Assembly (NCBI GenBank): GCA_021787935.1
Contig: JAJYLC010000010.1
Coordinates: 1 to 39,050 of the forward strand
Source of the DNA: Chloroflexota bacterium
GTDB lineage: Bacteria > Chloroflexota > Dehalococcoidia > SZUA-161
Direction: 5' to 3'
Length of the DNA stretch: 39,050 bases
This document shows, one piece after another, positions 32,733 to 39,050 of the stretch (position 1 is the stretch's first letter; each line of letters begins with the position of its first letter). Below the pieces are notes generated by a model. It saw only the letters and a list, made by a program, of their open reading frames with translations, did no database searches and had not been told where the DNA came from. Both the position numbers and the translations under genes were made by a program.

Positions 32733-32945
32733 TCAGGCTTGTGCTATCCCCATGGCCAGGCAACCGATGACATAAGCTACCCCTATAGCGAAGAGTCCTG
32801 TGCCTACGGTTCTTACTCGCTGGCCGAGTTTTGCCTGATGCTCAGGGTGCTCCAGAATAGTGCCCTGAATGAAGATAATCAGCCCCAGCATCATCACAGC
32901 GAGACCCATGCCCGCATATGTAAGTATCAGAGTCGATTCTTTCAA
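32733..32945 (-). CDS. Small two-helix membrane protein (70 residues)
   Basis: Starts at TTG 32945 behind GGAGG with a 5-nt spacer; no ATG is available near that RBS. Two hydrophobic helices lie at about 7-28 (LILTYAGMGLAVMMLGLIIF) and 47-67 (VGTGLFAIGVAYVIGCLAMG), with a polar His-rich loop (EHPEHQAK) between. Unknown function. It lies 21 bases upstream of the glycosyltransferase gene. Confidence 0.6.
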   Translation of the reverse strand: MKESTLILTYAGMGLAVMMLGLIIFIQGTILEHPEHQAKLGQRVRTVGTGLFAIGVAYVIGCLAMGIAQA

Positions 32946-32956
32946 TGAAACCTCCG

Positions 32957-33199
32957 CTAGCTAGAACCTGCCGACACACCTGCCATTTGCTCTATCTCGT
33001 CTCCGACCACTACCCTTACCTTCCGTCCCGAAGGAGCCACATAGCTATTATCGTACCTGCCTTGAGCCTGCTTGCGCTCGCAGCCAGCACAGATGGACTC
33101 CATAGCCTCAGCAGCGGTGCAGCATAGTAAAACCCTGATCATGGGCGTCATCTTAGCCCTGGGGCAGTTGTATAATTCCGTACAAGACTCATGATTCAT
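32957..33199 (-). CDS. Small cysteine-containing protein (80 residues), unknown
   Basis: ATG 33199 is chosen because GAGGGGG sits about 8 nt upstream; a longer frame opens at 33256. The product starts MNHESCTELYNCPRAK and has further cysteines in VLLCCTAAEAMES and ICAGCERK, suggesting a metal site. The C-terminal half is polar (SGRKVRVVVGDEIEQ). I recognise no family. It is 11 bases upstream of the small membrane protein and the likely first gene of that unit. Confidence 0.5.
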   Translation of the reverse strand: MNHESCTELYNCPRAKMTPMIRVLLCCTAAEAMESICAGCERKQAQGRYDNSYVAPSGRKVRVVVGDEIEQMAGVSAGSS

Positions 33200-33588
33200 A
33201 GCAGGCCCCCTCACAAAAGCTTGTCCGCCCACATTCTGCTGCGATGAAGCGGGCATGGCAATCCCATTTATGTACTGGAAGCAGGCAGTACTTTGGTAGC
33301 TCCAACCAAAATTGGGAACTAAAGGCTGGGAATCCCATGTGATGGTGTTATAACTAGTGCCAAAACGGGTTTGCCAAAGCGACGGCTGACTTCACTAATC
33401 TGGCTAATATCTGGAATATGGTCAACGTAGAAAATGTCCAAATACGTCAGTGTGTCATGTTAACAAGGGAAGCTTCTATCAAAAACGTGGCAAAAGTGGG
33501 CAACCCCCTGAGTTACCGGACATACTGGCTGAATTAATAGCGACTGAAGAAGCTGTTTACTACCGGACTAGGACCGCTTTGGGAATCG
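33200..33588. other. Intergenic region without a supported gene
   Basis: I see no convincing gene, RNA or repeat here. A rightward frame from 33450 to 33650 overlaps the end of the coiled-coil gene and lacks an RBS, so I leave it out. The promoter for 33199 leftward must lie in this region, but no clear hexamers stand out. Confidence 0.5.
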
Positions 33589-34944
33589 TTACTTCGGGCT
33601 CATCACGGGTTCCGTTTTCTTTAGCTTCAGCAGAATTTTTCTATGATTAGTGCGTTTTGAGGAGCTTGACCGTAAGGTCTTCTTCAAGGACTCGCTGAGT
33701 GGGTGGGAATCAAGGTTTTCCTCTCCCGATGCCTCTTCCACCGCCTCAATCTCTATCAAATCTGTAATAAGATGACAAGGTCGATTCAACAGCACGGATA
33801 TCAATGTCGTGCCATCGGCGCGGCCCCCGGTTGACAGAATACGCACGTTTTTGAGTCTCTGCAGGCATGTACGCAATTTCTTAAGTTGGATTACATCGAT
33901 CGGCGGCATAATGGTTAACTCCACTCGACCTTCGTAAATAGCTGTTTGGTTTGCCACTTCAACCTTCACCTGCGGGGCGGTCTTTTCTTTGCCCAGCTTC
34001 AAAATAGACTTCGGTATTTTCAGGCGAGGTGTGGCTGCAGTTTTTTCCTTTTCAGTTTTGGGACGAGACTTGAGCAGGTTGCCAGCGAATTTTTGATGTG
34101 CCAGCACCTTAGTGAAAATAGTGTTCTTTTTTTCTTCAGGAAGCTGAACTTCGTGATCAACGTCACTGTATTTTTGATCTGTGGAAAGTCTGCTTAAAGC
34201 CGCAGCTTTAGCCTCCTCAAAGAGGCGGCCTTCTTTTTGTTGTCCCTGCGAGATTTTTCTTGTTATCTCTGGCTCAGCATCAGCAATTCTTGCTGCTTCC
34301 ACAATAATATTAAGTCCTGTCTGTAATGCCTGGGTGACAATTTTATTTCCTTCCTCCTCGGCTTTTCTGGTTGCTTCGTCAATAATCTGGCGTCCGGTCT
34401 CCCGGGCCTGGCTCACAATCTTTTCCGCCTCGCTCTCTCTTTTTTTGGTCGCTTCCTCAATAATTTGGCGTCCGTTATCCTTTGCTTGGGCTATTATCTT
34501 GTCTGCTTCGCTCTCAGCCTTTCTGGTTAATTCCATAACAATGCTAAAACCTTTATCAACTGTCTGTGCCATTGTAGTGCCCAATTGTGAATCGATTGCA
34601 ACATTCTGGGCTTCCCTGGCCTGCCCTATTTGCTCTCTGTTCGGGGTGACCGTCTTGCTTTCATGAGATTGAGCTTGCTCTGGTGCTTTTGCTAAAATCT
34701 CATGGGCCTCCTGTCGTGCCTGGGCTAATATCTGGGCTGCCTTGGTCTCGGCAAATCTGACGGAATCACTGATAATCAGCCGCCCCTTCTCTTCGACCAT
34801 ATTGAGGATTTTTGCTGCTTCATCGTTGGCCTGTTTTCTTGCTTGTTCGATGATCAGCTGCCCTTCCTGTTGAGCACGTTTTTGCGAATGGCTAGGATCA
34901 TCACCGGCTTTCCGTTTTTTATCCTCATTTTTCTTGGTCTCCAT
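33589..34944 (-). CDS. Coiled-coil protein with five 26-residue repeats and a C-terminal alpha/beta domain
   Basis: A 451-residue protein starting METKKNEDKKRKAG behind AAGGAGGAG. Residues about 38-90 and 150-228 form repeats of period 26 (for example EADKIIAQAKDNGRQIIEEA, EAEKIVSQARETGRQIIDEA, EGNKIVTQALQTGLNIIVEA), with an earlier pair (EAAKILNMVEEKGRLIISDS). They form long charged helices like those of ATP synthase E/H-type or DivIVA-like scaffolds. A Lys-rich linker follows, and residues about 340-412 form an alpha/beta domain (YEGRVELTIMPPIDVIQL, KNVRILSTGGRADGTTLISV). The tail is basic. No membrane helix. A scaffold or polar-localisation role is only a guess. Confidence 0.8.
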   Translation of the reverse strand: METKKNEDKKRKAGDDPSHSQKRAQQEGQLIIEQARKQANDEAAKILNMVEEKGRLIISDSVRFAETKAAQILAQARQEAHEILAKAPEQAQSHESKTVTPNREQIGQAREAQNVAIDSQLGTTMAQTVDKGFSIVMELTRKAESEADKIIAQAKDNGRQIIEEATKKRESEAEKIVSQARETGRQIIDEATRKAEEEGNKIVTQALQTGLNIIVEAARIADAEPEITRKISQGQQKEGRLFEEAKAAALSRLSTDQKYSDVDHEVQLPEEKKNTIFTKVLAHQKFAGNLLKSRPKTEKEKTAATPRLKIPKSILKLGKEKTAPQVKVEVANQTAIYEGRVELTIMPPIDVIQLKKLRTCLQRLKNVRILSTGGRADGTTLISVLLNRPCHLITDLIEIEAVEEASGEENLDSHPLSESLKKTLRSSSSKRTNHRKILLKLKKTEPVMSPK

Positions 34945-35005
34945 GCCTCCTCCTTGAGCAAGCCGATTTTGTAGTCAACCAGGAACAGGCTCAATTTGCG
35001 ACGAG

Positions 35006-35034
35006 AGTATAATACTTTTTTATATGCTTGTCTA
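35006..35034 (-). promoter_or_regulatory. Sigma-70-type promoter for the coiled-coil gene
   Basis: On the minus strand TAGACA (35029-35034) and TATACT (35006-35011) are separated by exactly 17 bases, about 60 bases before the ATG at 34944. Each hexamer differs from consensus by one base. Confidence 0.55.
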
Positions 35035-35152
35035 GGAGAGTCAACACGTCAGCTATCCATTAGTATTGCCTTATCTCATATGGCGTTGTAGCAGCGCTGA
35101 CTGAGACAGGCCCGCACCGCGCGGTACAATCGCAGAGTTGGAGGATGGGGAC

Positions 35153-35225
35153 TGCCCCCAAGGGAATTCGAATCCCTGTTTCTGCCTTGAAAGGGCAGTG
35201 TCCTAGGCCACTAGACGATGGGGGC
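35153..35225 (-). tRNA. tRNA-Glu (anticodon TTC)
   Basis: Read on the minus strand: acceptor GCCCCCA/TGGGGGC with discriminator A, D-arm with GTCTAGTGGCCTAGGAC, anticodon stem CTGCC/GGCAG around the loop CTTTCAA (anticodon TTC), and T-arm AGGGA-TTCGAAT-TCCCT. It is 73 nt long, and CCA is not encoded. It stands alone between two protein genes. Confidence 0.96.
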
Positions 35226-35306
35226 ACAATTGTAACAGCAAAAAGTATAGCAGAAATAGCCCTGCCTGACTACAGCCAGAGTGTGCGCAATGCGTTTTCA
35301 GCAGAC

Positions 35307-36521
35307 CTATGATTCTCTGACATATCTGATTATCTCCCGTAGGGCAGGCCGCTTGCCGTACATGAGGAGGAATACACGGAATATCTTGGCGGCAAACCAC
35401 ATAGTCAGTGCAATCGAACCCGCCAGGATAATCAGGCTCAGCGCTATCTCCCAGGCAGGGATAGCATGTGAAGCAAGCCTCATCATTGATGTTATGGGGC
35501 TGGTGAGCGGGAAAAAGGTCAGTGCTTTTGATGCAGCACTCTCAGGGCTGCTGATTATAAAGTAGCTGAAATAGTAGGGGAGTATGGCGGGCAGGACGAA
35601 GATGGTTGACCAGCCCTGCCCTTCCCTTGCGCTAGCGCCAATTGAGCCGACGCCCGCATAGAGGGCAGCGAACAGAAGGTAACCCAGCACGAAGTACAAC
35701 AACCCCCAGCCGATAAGGCTGGCGGGGATAGAAAGATCGCTCAGGGCCGGTATAATACTCTTCGCCACCTGGGAAAAGACTATAAGGGTGATTAGCCAGA
35801 CGGCAACCTGAATAAGTCCGGCAACTCCCAGACCCAGCACCTTCCCTACCAGCAATTGCCTCGAGGATGCAGAAGAGAGCAGTATCTCTATCACCCTGTT
35901 CTCCTTCTCCTCGGTGACGCTCTGGAATAGGAAGCCCGAGGCGAAAAAGATAGAGACCATGAATAGCAAAGCGAAGACTATGGGCACGACATAGCTGCTG
36001 ACTACGTCCTGTCCCGGGACTATCTCTCCGCTTTCATTTAATCGGATCGAGGCTAGCAGCATAGGCGTCTTGACCCGGTCCAATACCTGAGGGCTGACAT
36101 TTCCCGCGAGCAGGTTTGAGACTAAAAAATCGGTAATTTGCTCTGTGGTCTTAGCGGAAGGAGTTGGCTCTCTCGATGTGGTATATCTGGTAATAAGCCC
36201 GCTGGAAAGATAGTCGGTGGGTATTACGAAATATTCCTTTATGTCCTTAGCCAGCAGGGCATCTTTGGCCTGCTGTTCACCGGGATAAAGGATGAACAGA
36301 ACGCCGGGCTGGCTTGTGTAGTTACCGAACATCCCGGTCTGGTCTACATAGCCAATCTTCTCTTCTTGCGGGGCGGCGGGATGGTACCAGTGGTGCACCC
36401 CTTGATATATTCCCAGCCCTAGTATTGCCAGCAGGGGGAGCGCAAGAGTAATTATGATGAACGACCTGCTCTTGAAGGTCTGCCTAAATTCATGCTTCAG
36501 GATAATGAAGGTCTTGCTCAT
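35307..36521 (-). CDS. ABC-2 type transporter permease (NatB-like)
   Basis: A 404-residue protein. One hydrophobic helix at 20-40 (FIIITLALPLLAILGLGIYQ) is followed by a large external domain of about 130 residues, then five helices from about 170 to 380 (VVPIVFALLFMVSIFFASGF onward). This layout matches NatB/ABC-2 permeases. The motif TEEKENRVIEILLSS after helix 2 is typical. It pairs with the ATPase encoded just before it; the two overlap by 1 base. NatAB exports Na+ in Bacillus, but ABC-2 systems with this shape also export drugs, so the substrate is open. Confidence 0.92.
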   Translation of the reverse strand: MSKTFIILKHEFRQTFKSRSFIIITLALPLLAILGLGIYQGVHHWYHPAAPQEEKIGYVDQTGMFGNYTSQPGVLFILYPGEQQAKDALLAKDIKEYFVIPTDYLSSGLITRYTTSREPTPSAKTTEQITDFLVSNLLAGNVSPQVLDRVKTPMLLASIRLNESGEIVPGQDVVSSYVVPIVFALLFMVSIFFASGFLFQSVTEEKENRVIEILLSSASSRQLLVGKVLGLGVAGLIQVAVWLITLIVFSQVAKSIIPALSDLSIPASLIGWGLLYFVLGYLLFAALYAGVGSIGASAREGQGWSTIFVLPAILPYYFSYFIISSPESAASKALTFFPLTSPITSMMRLASHAIPAWEIALSLIILAGSIALTMWFAAKIFRVFLLMYGKRPALREIIRYVRES

Positions 36522-37411
36522 TAACCCTCTTTCACCACCTGGATAAATACCTCGTTCAGCGAAGGCGTTGACAACTCGAAACGGTCAACCTTCACCCCGC
36601 TGCTCACCAGGGTGCTCAGCACCTCCTGAGGTGAAGTACGCCCGTCCAAGAAGAGCTCCACATATTTCTGATGGTTCTTGATGCCGGCCACACCGGGTAT
36701 CGTTTCCGGCAAGCAGTCGCATTCTATGAATACTGAGTTGTTTTTATATCTCGATTTTATCTCGGCCAGGCTGCCGTAGAGCACGGCCTGACCTTTGTTT
36801 ATCATCAGGATTCTGTCGCAAAGCTCTTCCACCTGGTTCATCATATGTGTGCTCAGGATAACCGATTTGCCCTGGCTTTTCAGCTCGAGAATCAACTCCT
36901 TTAGAAGCTGAGTATTTACCGGGTCGAGGGCAGCGAAGGGCTCGTCGAAGACCACGAGCTCCGGATCATGCAGAATAGTAGCAACAAATTGTATTAACTG
37001 ACCCATGCCGTGGCTCAGTTCCTCTATTTTTTTGTTCTTGTGAGGCAGCATATTCACCCGCTTCAGGAGTTCCTCCTCTCTCTCCATGGCCAGGCGTCTT
37101 TTCATGTTTTTGAGCGCCGATAGGTAGGATAGCGACTCAGAGACAGTGAGTTTCCTGTAAAGTCCCCTCTCCTCGGGCAGGTAGCCTATGCGGTTCTTAA
37201 CAGCTTCATTTATAGGTTGACCCAGTATCTTTATCTCGCCGGAGTCCGGCTTAATAATGTCCATAAGCATTCTTATGGTGGTGGTCTTGCCAGCACCGTT
37301 AGGGCCAACCATGCCGAATATCTCGCCTTGCCCCGTGTTGAAAGAGACGCTGTCCACCACCTTGATGCCCTTGAAGGACTTGTTTACCTGTGAAACCTCT
37401 ACAACATTCAT
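36521..37411 (-). CDS. ABC transporter ATP-binding protein (NatA-like)
   Basis: A 296-residue protein. Walker A is GPNGAGKTT (36-44), the signature is ELSHGMGQ (about 131-138), Walker B is LVVFDEPFAALDP (about 155-167), and the H-loop is VILSTHMMNQVEELCDRI. A C-terminal domain of about 80 residues, common in NatA/CcmA-type proteins, follows. It powers the permease encoded downstream. The pair has no adjacent regulator. Confidence 0.95.
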   Translation of the reverse strand: MNVVEVSQVNKSFKGIKVVDSVSFNTGQGEIFGMVGPNGAGKTTTIRMLMDIIKPDSGEIKILGQPINEAVKNRIGYLPEERGLYRKLTVSESLSYLSALKNMKRRLAMEREEELLKRVNMLPHKNKKIEELSHGMGQLIQFVATILHDPELVVFDEPFAALDPVNTQLLKELILELKSQGKSVILSTHMMNQVEELCDRILMINKGQAVLYGSLAEIKSRYKNNSVFIECDCLPETIPGVAGIKNHQKYVELFLDGRTSPQEVLSTLVSSGVKVDRFELSTPSLNEVFIQVVKEG

Positions 37412-37582
37412 GCGGAGTTTGCCTTTCCATCTCTGCTCACTCCATCGACCAGCTCAGCAATCTGTCAACTCCGACTGTTCCTATGTATAATAACACATTC
37501 GGCGACAGTGTTGCTCAGCATTGACGGAGATAGAATAGTTGAGTAAAATCATCATAGCGAAATTTGAAGAAGGCTGAGGCGT

Positions 37583-37657
37583 GGGCGGTTAGCTCAGTGG
37601 TAGAGCACCTGACTTTTAATCAGGGTGTCGGGGGTCCGAGTCCCCCACCGCTCACCA
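37583..37657 (+). tRNA. tRNA-Lys (anticodon TTT), CCA encoded
   Basis: Acceptor GGGCGGT/ACCGCTC (one G-T pair) with discriminator A, D-arm GCTCAGTGGTAGAGC, anticodon stem CCTGA/TCAGG around the loop CTTTTAA (anticodon TTT), and T-arm GGGGG-TCCGAGT-CCCCC. CCA at 37655-37657 is encoded. A terminator lies 50 bases downstream. Confidence 0.96.
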
Positions 37658-37707
37658 GAATACAATATGTAGTATCTGGTTAGCCAGATAACACAATATA
37701 TAGTTGG

Positions 37708-37735
37708 AATCGGCCTGAAAGGAGGCCGATTTTTT
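37708..37735 (+). terminator. Rho-independent terminator after tRNA-Lys
   Basis: AATCGGCC and GGCCGATT pair around TGAAAGGA and are followed by a T-run to 37735. Confidence 0.88.
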
Positions 37736-37770
37736 GTTGCCCAGATGATTTTGTCAAACCTGATTTAATA

Positions 37771-37861
37771 GACAGCTGTCAACCTGATTTCTTAGGAGGA
37801 CTAGATGAACGACAAAAATATGGACGTTGCCAACCTCATTGCGGGTTTCAGACTTTCCTAG
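37771..37861 (+). other. Possible leader or gene remnant: palindrome, strong RBS and 18-codon ORF
   Basis: GACAGCTGTC (37771-37780) is a perfect 10-bp palindrome. The words GTCAAACCTGATTT and GTCAACCTGATTT repeat around it. AGGAGG (37794-37799) sits 5 nt before ATG 37805, which opens an ORF of 18 codons (MNDKNMDVANLIAGFRLS) ended by TAG at 37859. It could be the broken start of a lost gene or a short regulated peptide. The rest of the 37736-37995 gap shows nothing else. Confidence 0.35.
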
Positions 37862-37995
37862 GTTTTCCAATTAGGTGCTCTGAAAGGACTTCTTTTTATC
37901 TACACCGAGAAACGACTGTAGCCGCAGCGTTTTTAGGGATCTCTCTCATTCGTCGAAGCGCCAAGCTGCATAAATCAAAAGGAACTTGCCGATGT

Positions 37996-38571
37996 CTACT
38001 GGCTTCTTCTGGAATTGCCGAGCAAGTCTCTGACTGAACCAGCCGGTTGCTCATCTATTTCGACTTCCAATGCGACCAGTACGCGTGCTACCATGGCCCA
38101 GTAACCGATGGACAGCGTGAGCTCAACAATTTGGCGCTCGCTCAGATACCGCCGCAGTGCCTCAAACGTCTTGTCTGACACCTTAATATTAACGGCTACC
38201 TCATCGGCATACTGCAATATAACGCGCTCCTCTTCACTGAAGCTGGGTGATTCTTTCCATCGGTAGATGTCATCGATTTTCTGCTGATCTATTCCAACAT
38301 CCAGGGCTATATATACATGCTGTGTCCACTCGTACTCACTTCCGGTCAATTTTGCCACGCGCAGGATGGCAAGTTCACGCAACTTTGGCGATAGCTCCGC
38401 TTGGTTCAAAAGGCAACTGCCCAGCTTTATAAAAGTTGGGAGGACTGATGGAGTGGCAGCTACCGCTTTGTACAAGTTCATAACTCTAGCCCCGTTCTCT
38501 TCTATTTTCCGGAAAAACTCTTCAACCTTTGGCGGCGCCTGATTTTTCTGTATTAGCTTCACACGGGCCAT
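37996..38571 (-). CDS. Carboxymuconolactone decarboxylase-like (AhpD-fold) protein
   Basis: A 191-residue protein from ATG 38571, chosen since AGGAG lies 9 nt upstream; the frame is open to 38682 without an RBS. The core (about 45-120) has the family pattern LSPKLRELAILRVAKLTGSE, then YEWTQHVYIALDVGI, where His is retained, but the usual AhpD CxxC cysteines are absent (only Glu/Tyr/Trp there). Hence peroxidase-type redox chemistry is unlikely, and a decarboxylase-like or hydrolase role is possible. It lies after the malic enzyme gene on the same strand. Confidence 0.82.
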   Translation of the reverse strand: MARVKLIQKNQAPPKVEEFFRKIEENGARVMNLYKAVAATPSVLPTFIKLGSCLLNQAELSPKLRELAILRVAKLTGSEYEWTQHVYIALDVGIDQQKIDDIYRWKESPSFSEEERVILQYADEVAVNIKVSDKTFEALRRYLSERQIVELTLSIGYWAMVARVLVALEVEIDEQPAGSVRDLLGNSRRSQ

Positions 38572-38823
38572 GTTTTGCATCTCCTTTTCGCGAATTAAAC
38601 TTGTCCAGCCGCTGACTATATAGTCTGAAAAGTCTGTGCGGTTATCAAGGTCACCTGCCTTGCGGAGTGAGATACCCGCCACAACTTGTATCTTTGGTCT
38701 TGGCAGGTTACGTTGTCCTGCCTAATGAACCCACAAGATTAATATTACAGTTCGTACAGAAGACGGCTTTATCCTCATATATGTTCAGTCCAACATTAGA
38801 AATAGTTCTGTTTTTAGGAACAG

Positions 38824-39050
38824 TTATGCGCAGGGAGGCTCTTTGCAATCGACGCTAGCAAAATAGTCGTCGTCCAGCTGTCGCTGGGCAACTCCCGACT
38901 CGGCAGCGGCCCTGGCCACGGCGTGAGTCACCGCCAGGTGCATTTTGGTGTCTATGGCGCTGGGGACAAGCTCTCCCTCAGCTGCAGCGCCAGCGATAGC
39001 CAGAGAGGCAGCTTTGAGCATCTCATAGTTTATCTTTTTCGCCTTGGCAT
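38824..39050 (-). CDS. NAD(P)-dependent malic enzyme, C-terminal end (partial, N-terminus missing)
   Basis: The frame is open from the window edge (39050) to TAA at 38824, giving the last 74 complete residues. AKAKKINYEMLKAASLAIAG, then PSAIDTKMHLAVTHAVARAA and SGVAQRQL match the C-terminal helix region of bacterial malic enzymes, which decarboxylate malate to pyruvate. The final segment (YFASVDCKEPPCA) is not conserved. The catalytic residues are outside the window. Confidence 0.72.
   Translation of the reverse strand, partial: AKAKKINYEMLKAASLAIAGAAAEGELVPSAIDTKMHLAVTHAVARAAAESGVAQRQLDDDYFASVDCKEPPCA

Noticed and set aside
33450-33650. 66-codon rightward ORF
   Set aside because: No RBS, no recognisable motif, and it overlaps the end of the coiled-coil gene.
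38572-38682. Longer start for the carboxymuconolactone decarboxylase-like gene
   Set aside because: No RBS at 38682, while 38571 has AGGAG at good spacing and the conserved sequence starts after it.
1-39050. CRISPR array, rRNA, transposase or integrase gene
   Set aside because: I found no regularly spaced repeats, no rRNA-like sequence and no recombinase motif on either strand.

Overview
The window most likely comes from an anaerobic bacterium of the Chloroflexota, probably a Dehalococcoidia-like lineage. I infer this from gene content (hdr/mvh, a fused 2-oxoacid:ferredoxin oxidoreductase, a flavodiiron protein, a two-CW protein, an MscL with a zinc-ribbon tail), not from a marker gene. Both ends are cut: a NuoF-type gene runs off the left edge and a malic-enzyme-type gene runs off the right edge.

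Positions 1-9299 hold one tightly packed leftward operon: hdrC, hdrB, hdrA, mvhD, mvhG, mvhA, a hydrogenase maturation protease, nuoE and a nuoF-like gene that continues into a GltD/NfnB-like flavoprotein domain. It encodes a cytoplasmic [NiFe]-hydrogenase/heterodisulfide-reductase module joined to an NAD(P)-binding flavoprotein, suited to electron bifurcation between H2, ferredoxin, pyridine nucleotides and perhaps a disulfide. The main discovery is that three of its genes (hdrA, mvhD, mvhA) each have one in-frame TGA exactly where a conserved cysteine is expected. Each TGA is followed, after 15-16 nt, by a hairpin with a small G-containing loop, like a bacterial SECIS. HdrA and MvhD selenoproteins are known families. 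In the hydrogenase large subunit the predicted Sec takes the second cysteine of the N-terminal L1 motif (a bridging Ni-Fe ligand), not the C-terminal L2 position of classical [NiFeSe] enzymes.

Positions 9300-16200 are regulatory and accessory: a 56-residue membrane protein, a two-CW protein, two closely similar NarL-type response regulators (the second followed by its likely histidine kinase), two paralogous ~60-residue proteins of unknown function sharing a C-terminal motif, a cytidylate-kinase-like/BON fusion, and a TSUP transporter with a membrane-anchored partner. TGCCTA-type inverted repeats cluster around the small paralogous genes.

Positions 16200-22360 continue rightward with the kinase, a DUF89 protein, a MEMO-family protein, a DUF167 protein, an unknown protein and a GH57 glycosidase. 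Positions 22380-34950 run leftward: a duplicated ferritin-like protein, a 134-bp MITE-like element, DUF3788, a flavodiiron protein, an S2P-type protease with CBS domains, a pterin-binding methyltransferase-like protein, a small zinc-ribbon protein, MscL, a small membrane protein, a cupredoxin lipoprotein, KorB, KorAG, a glycosyltransferase, two small proteins and a coiled-coil protein built of 26-residue repeats. The right end has tRNA-Glu(TTC), a NatAB-type ABC transporter, tRNA-Lys(TTT), a carboxymuconolactone-decarboxylase-like protein and the malic enzyme end.
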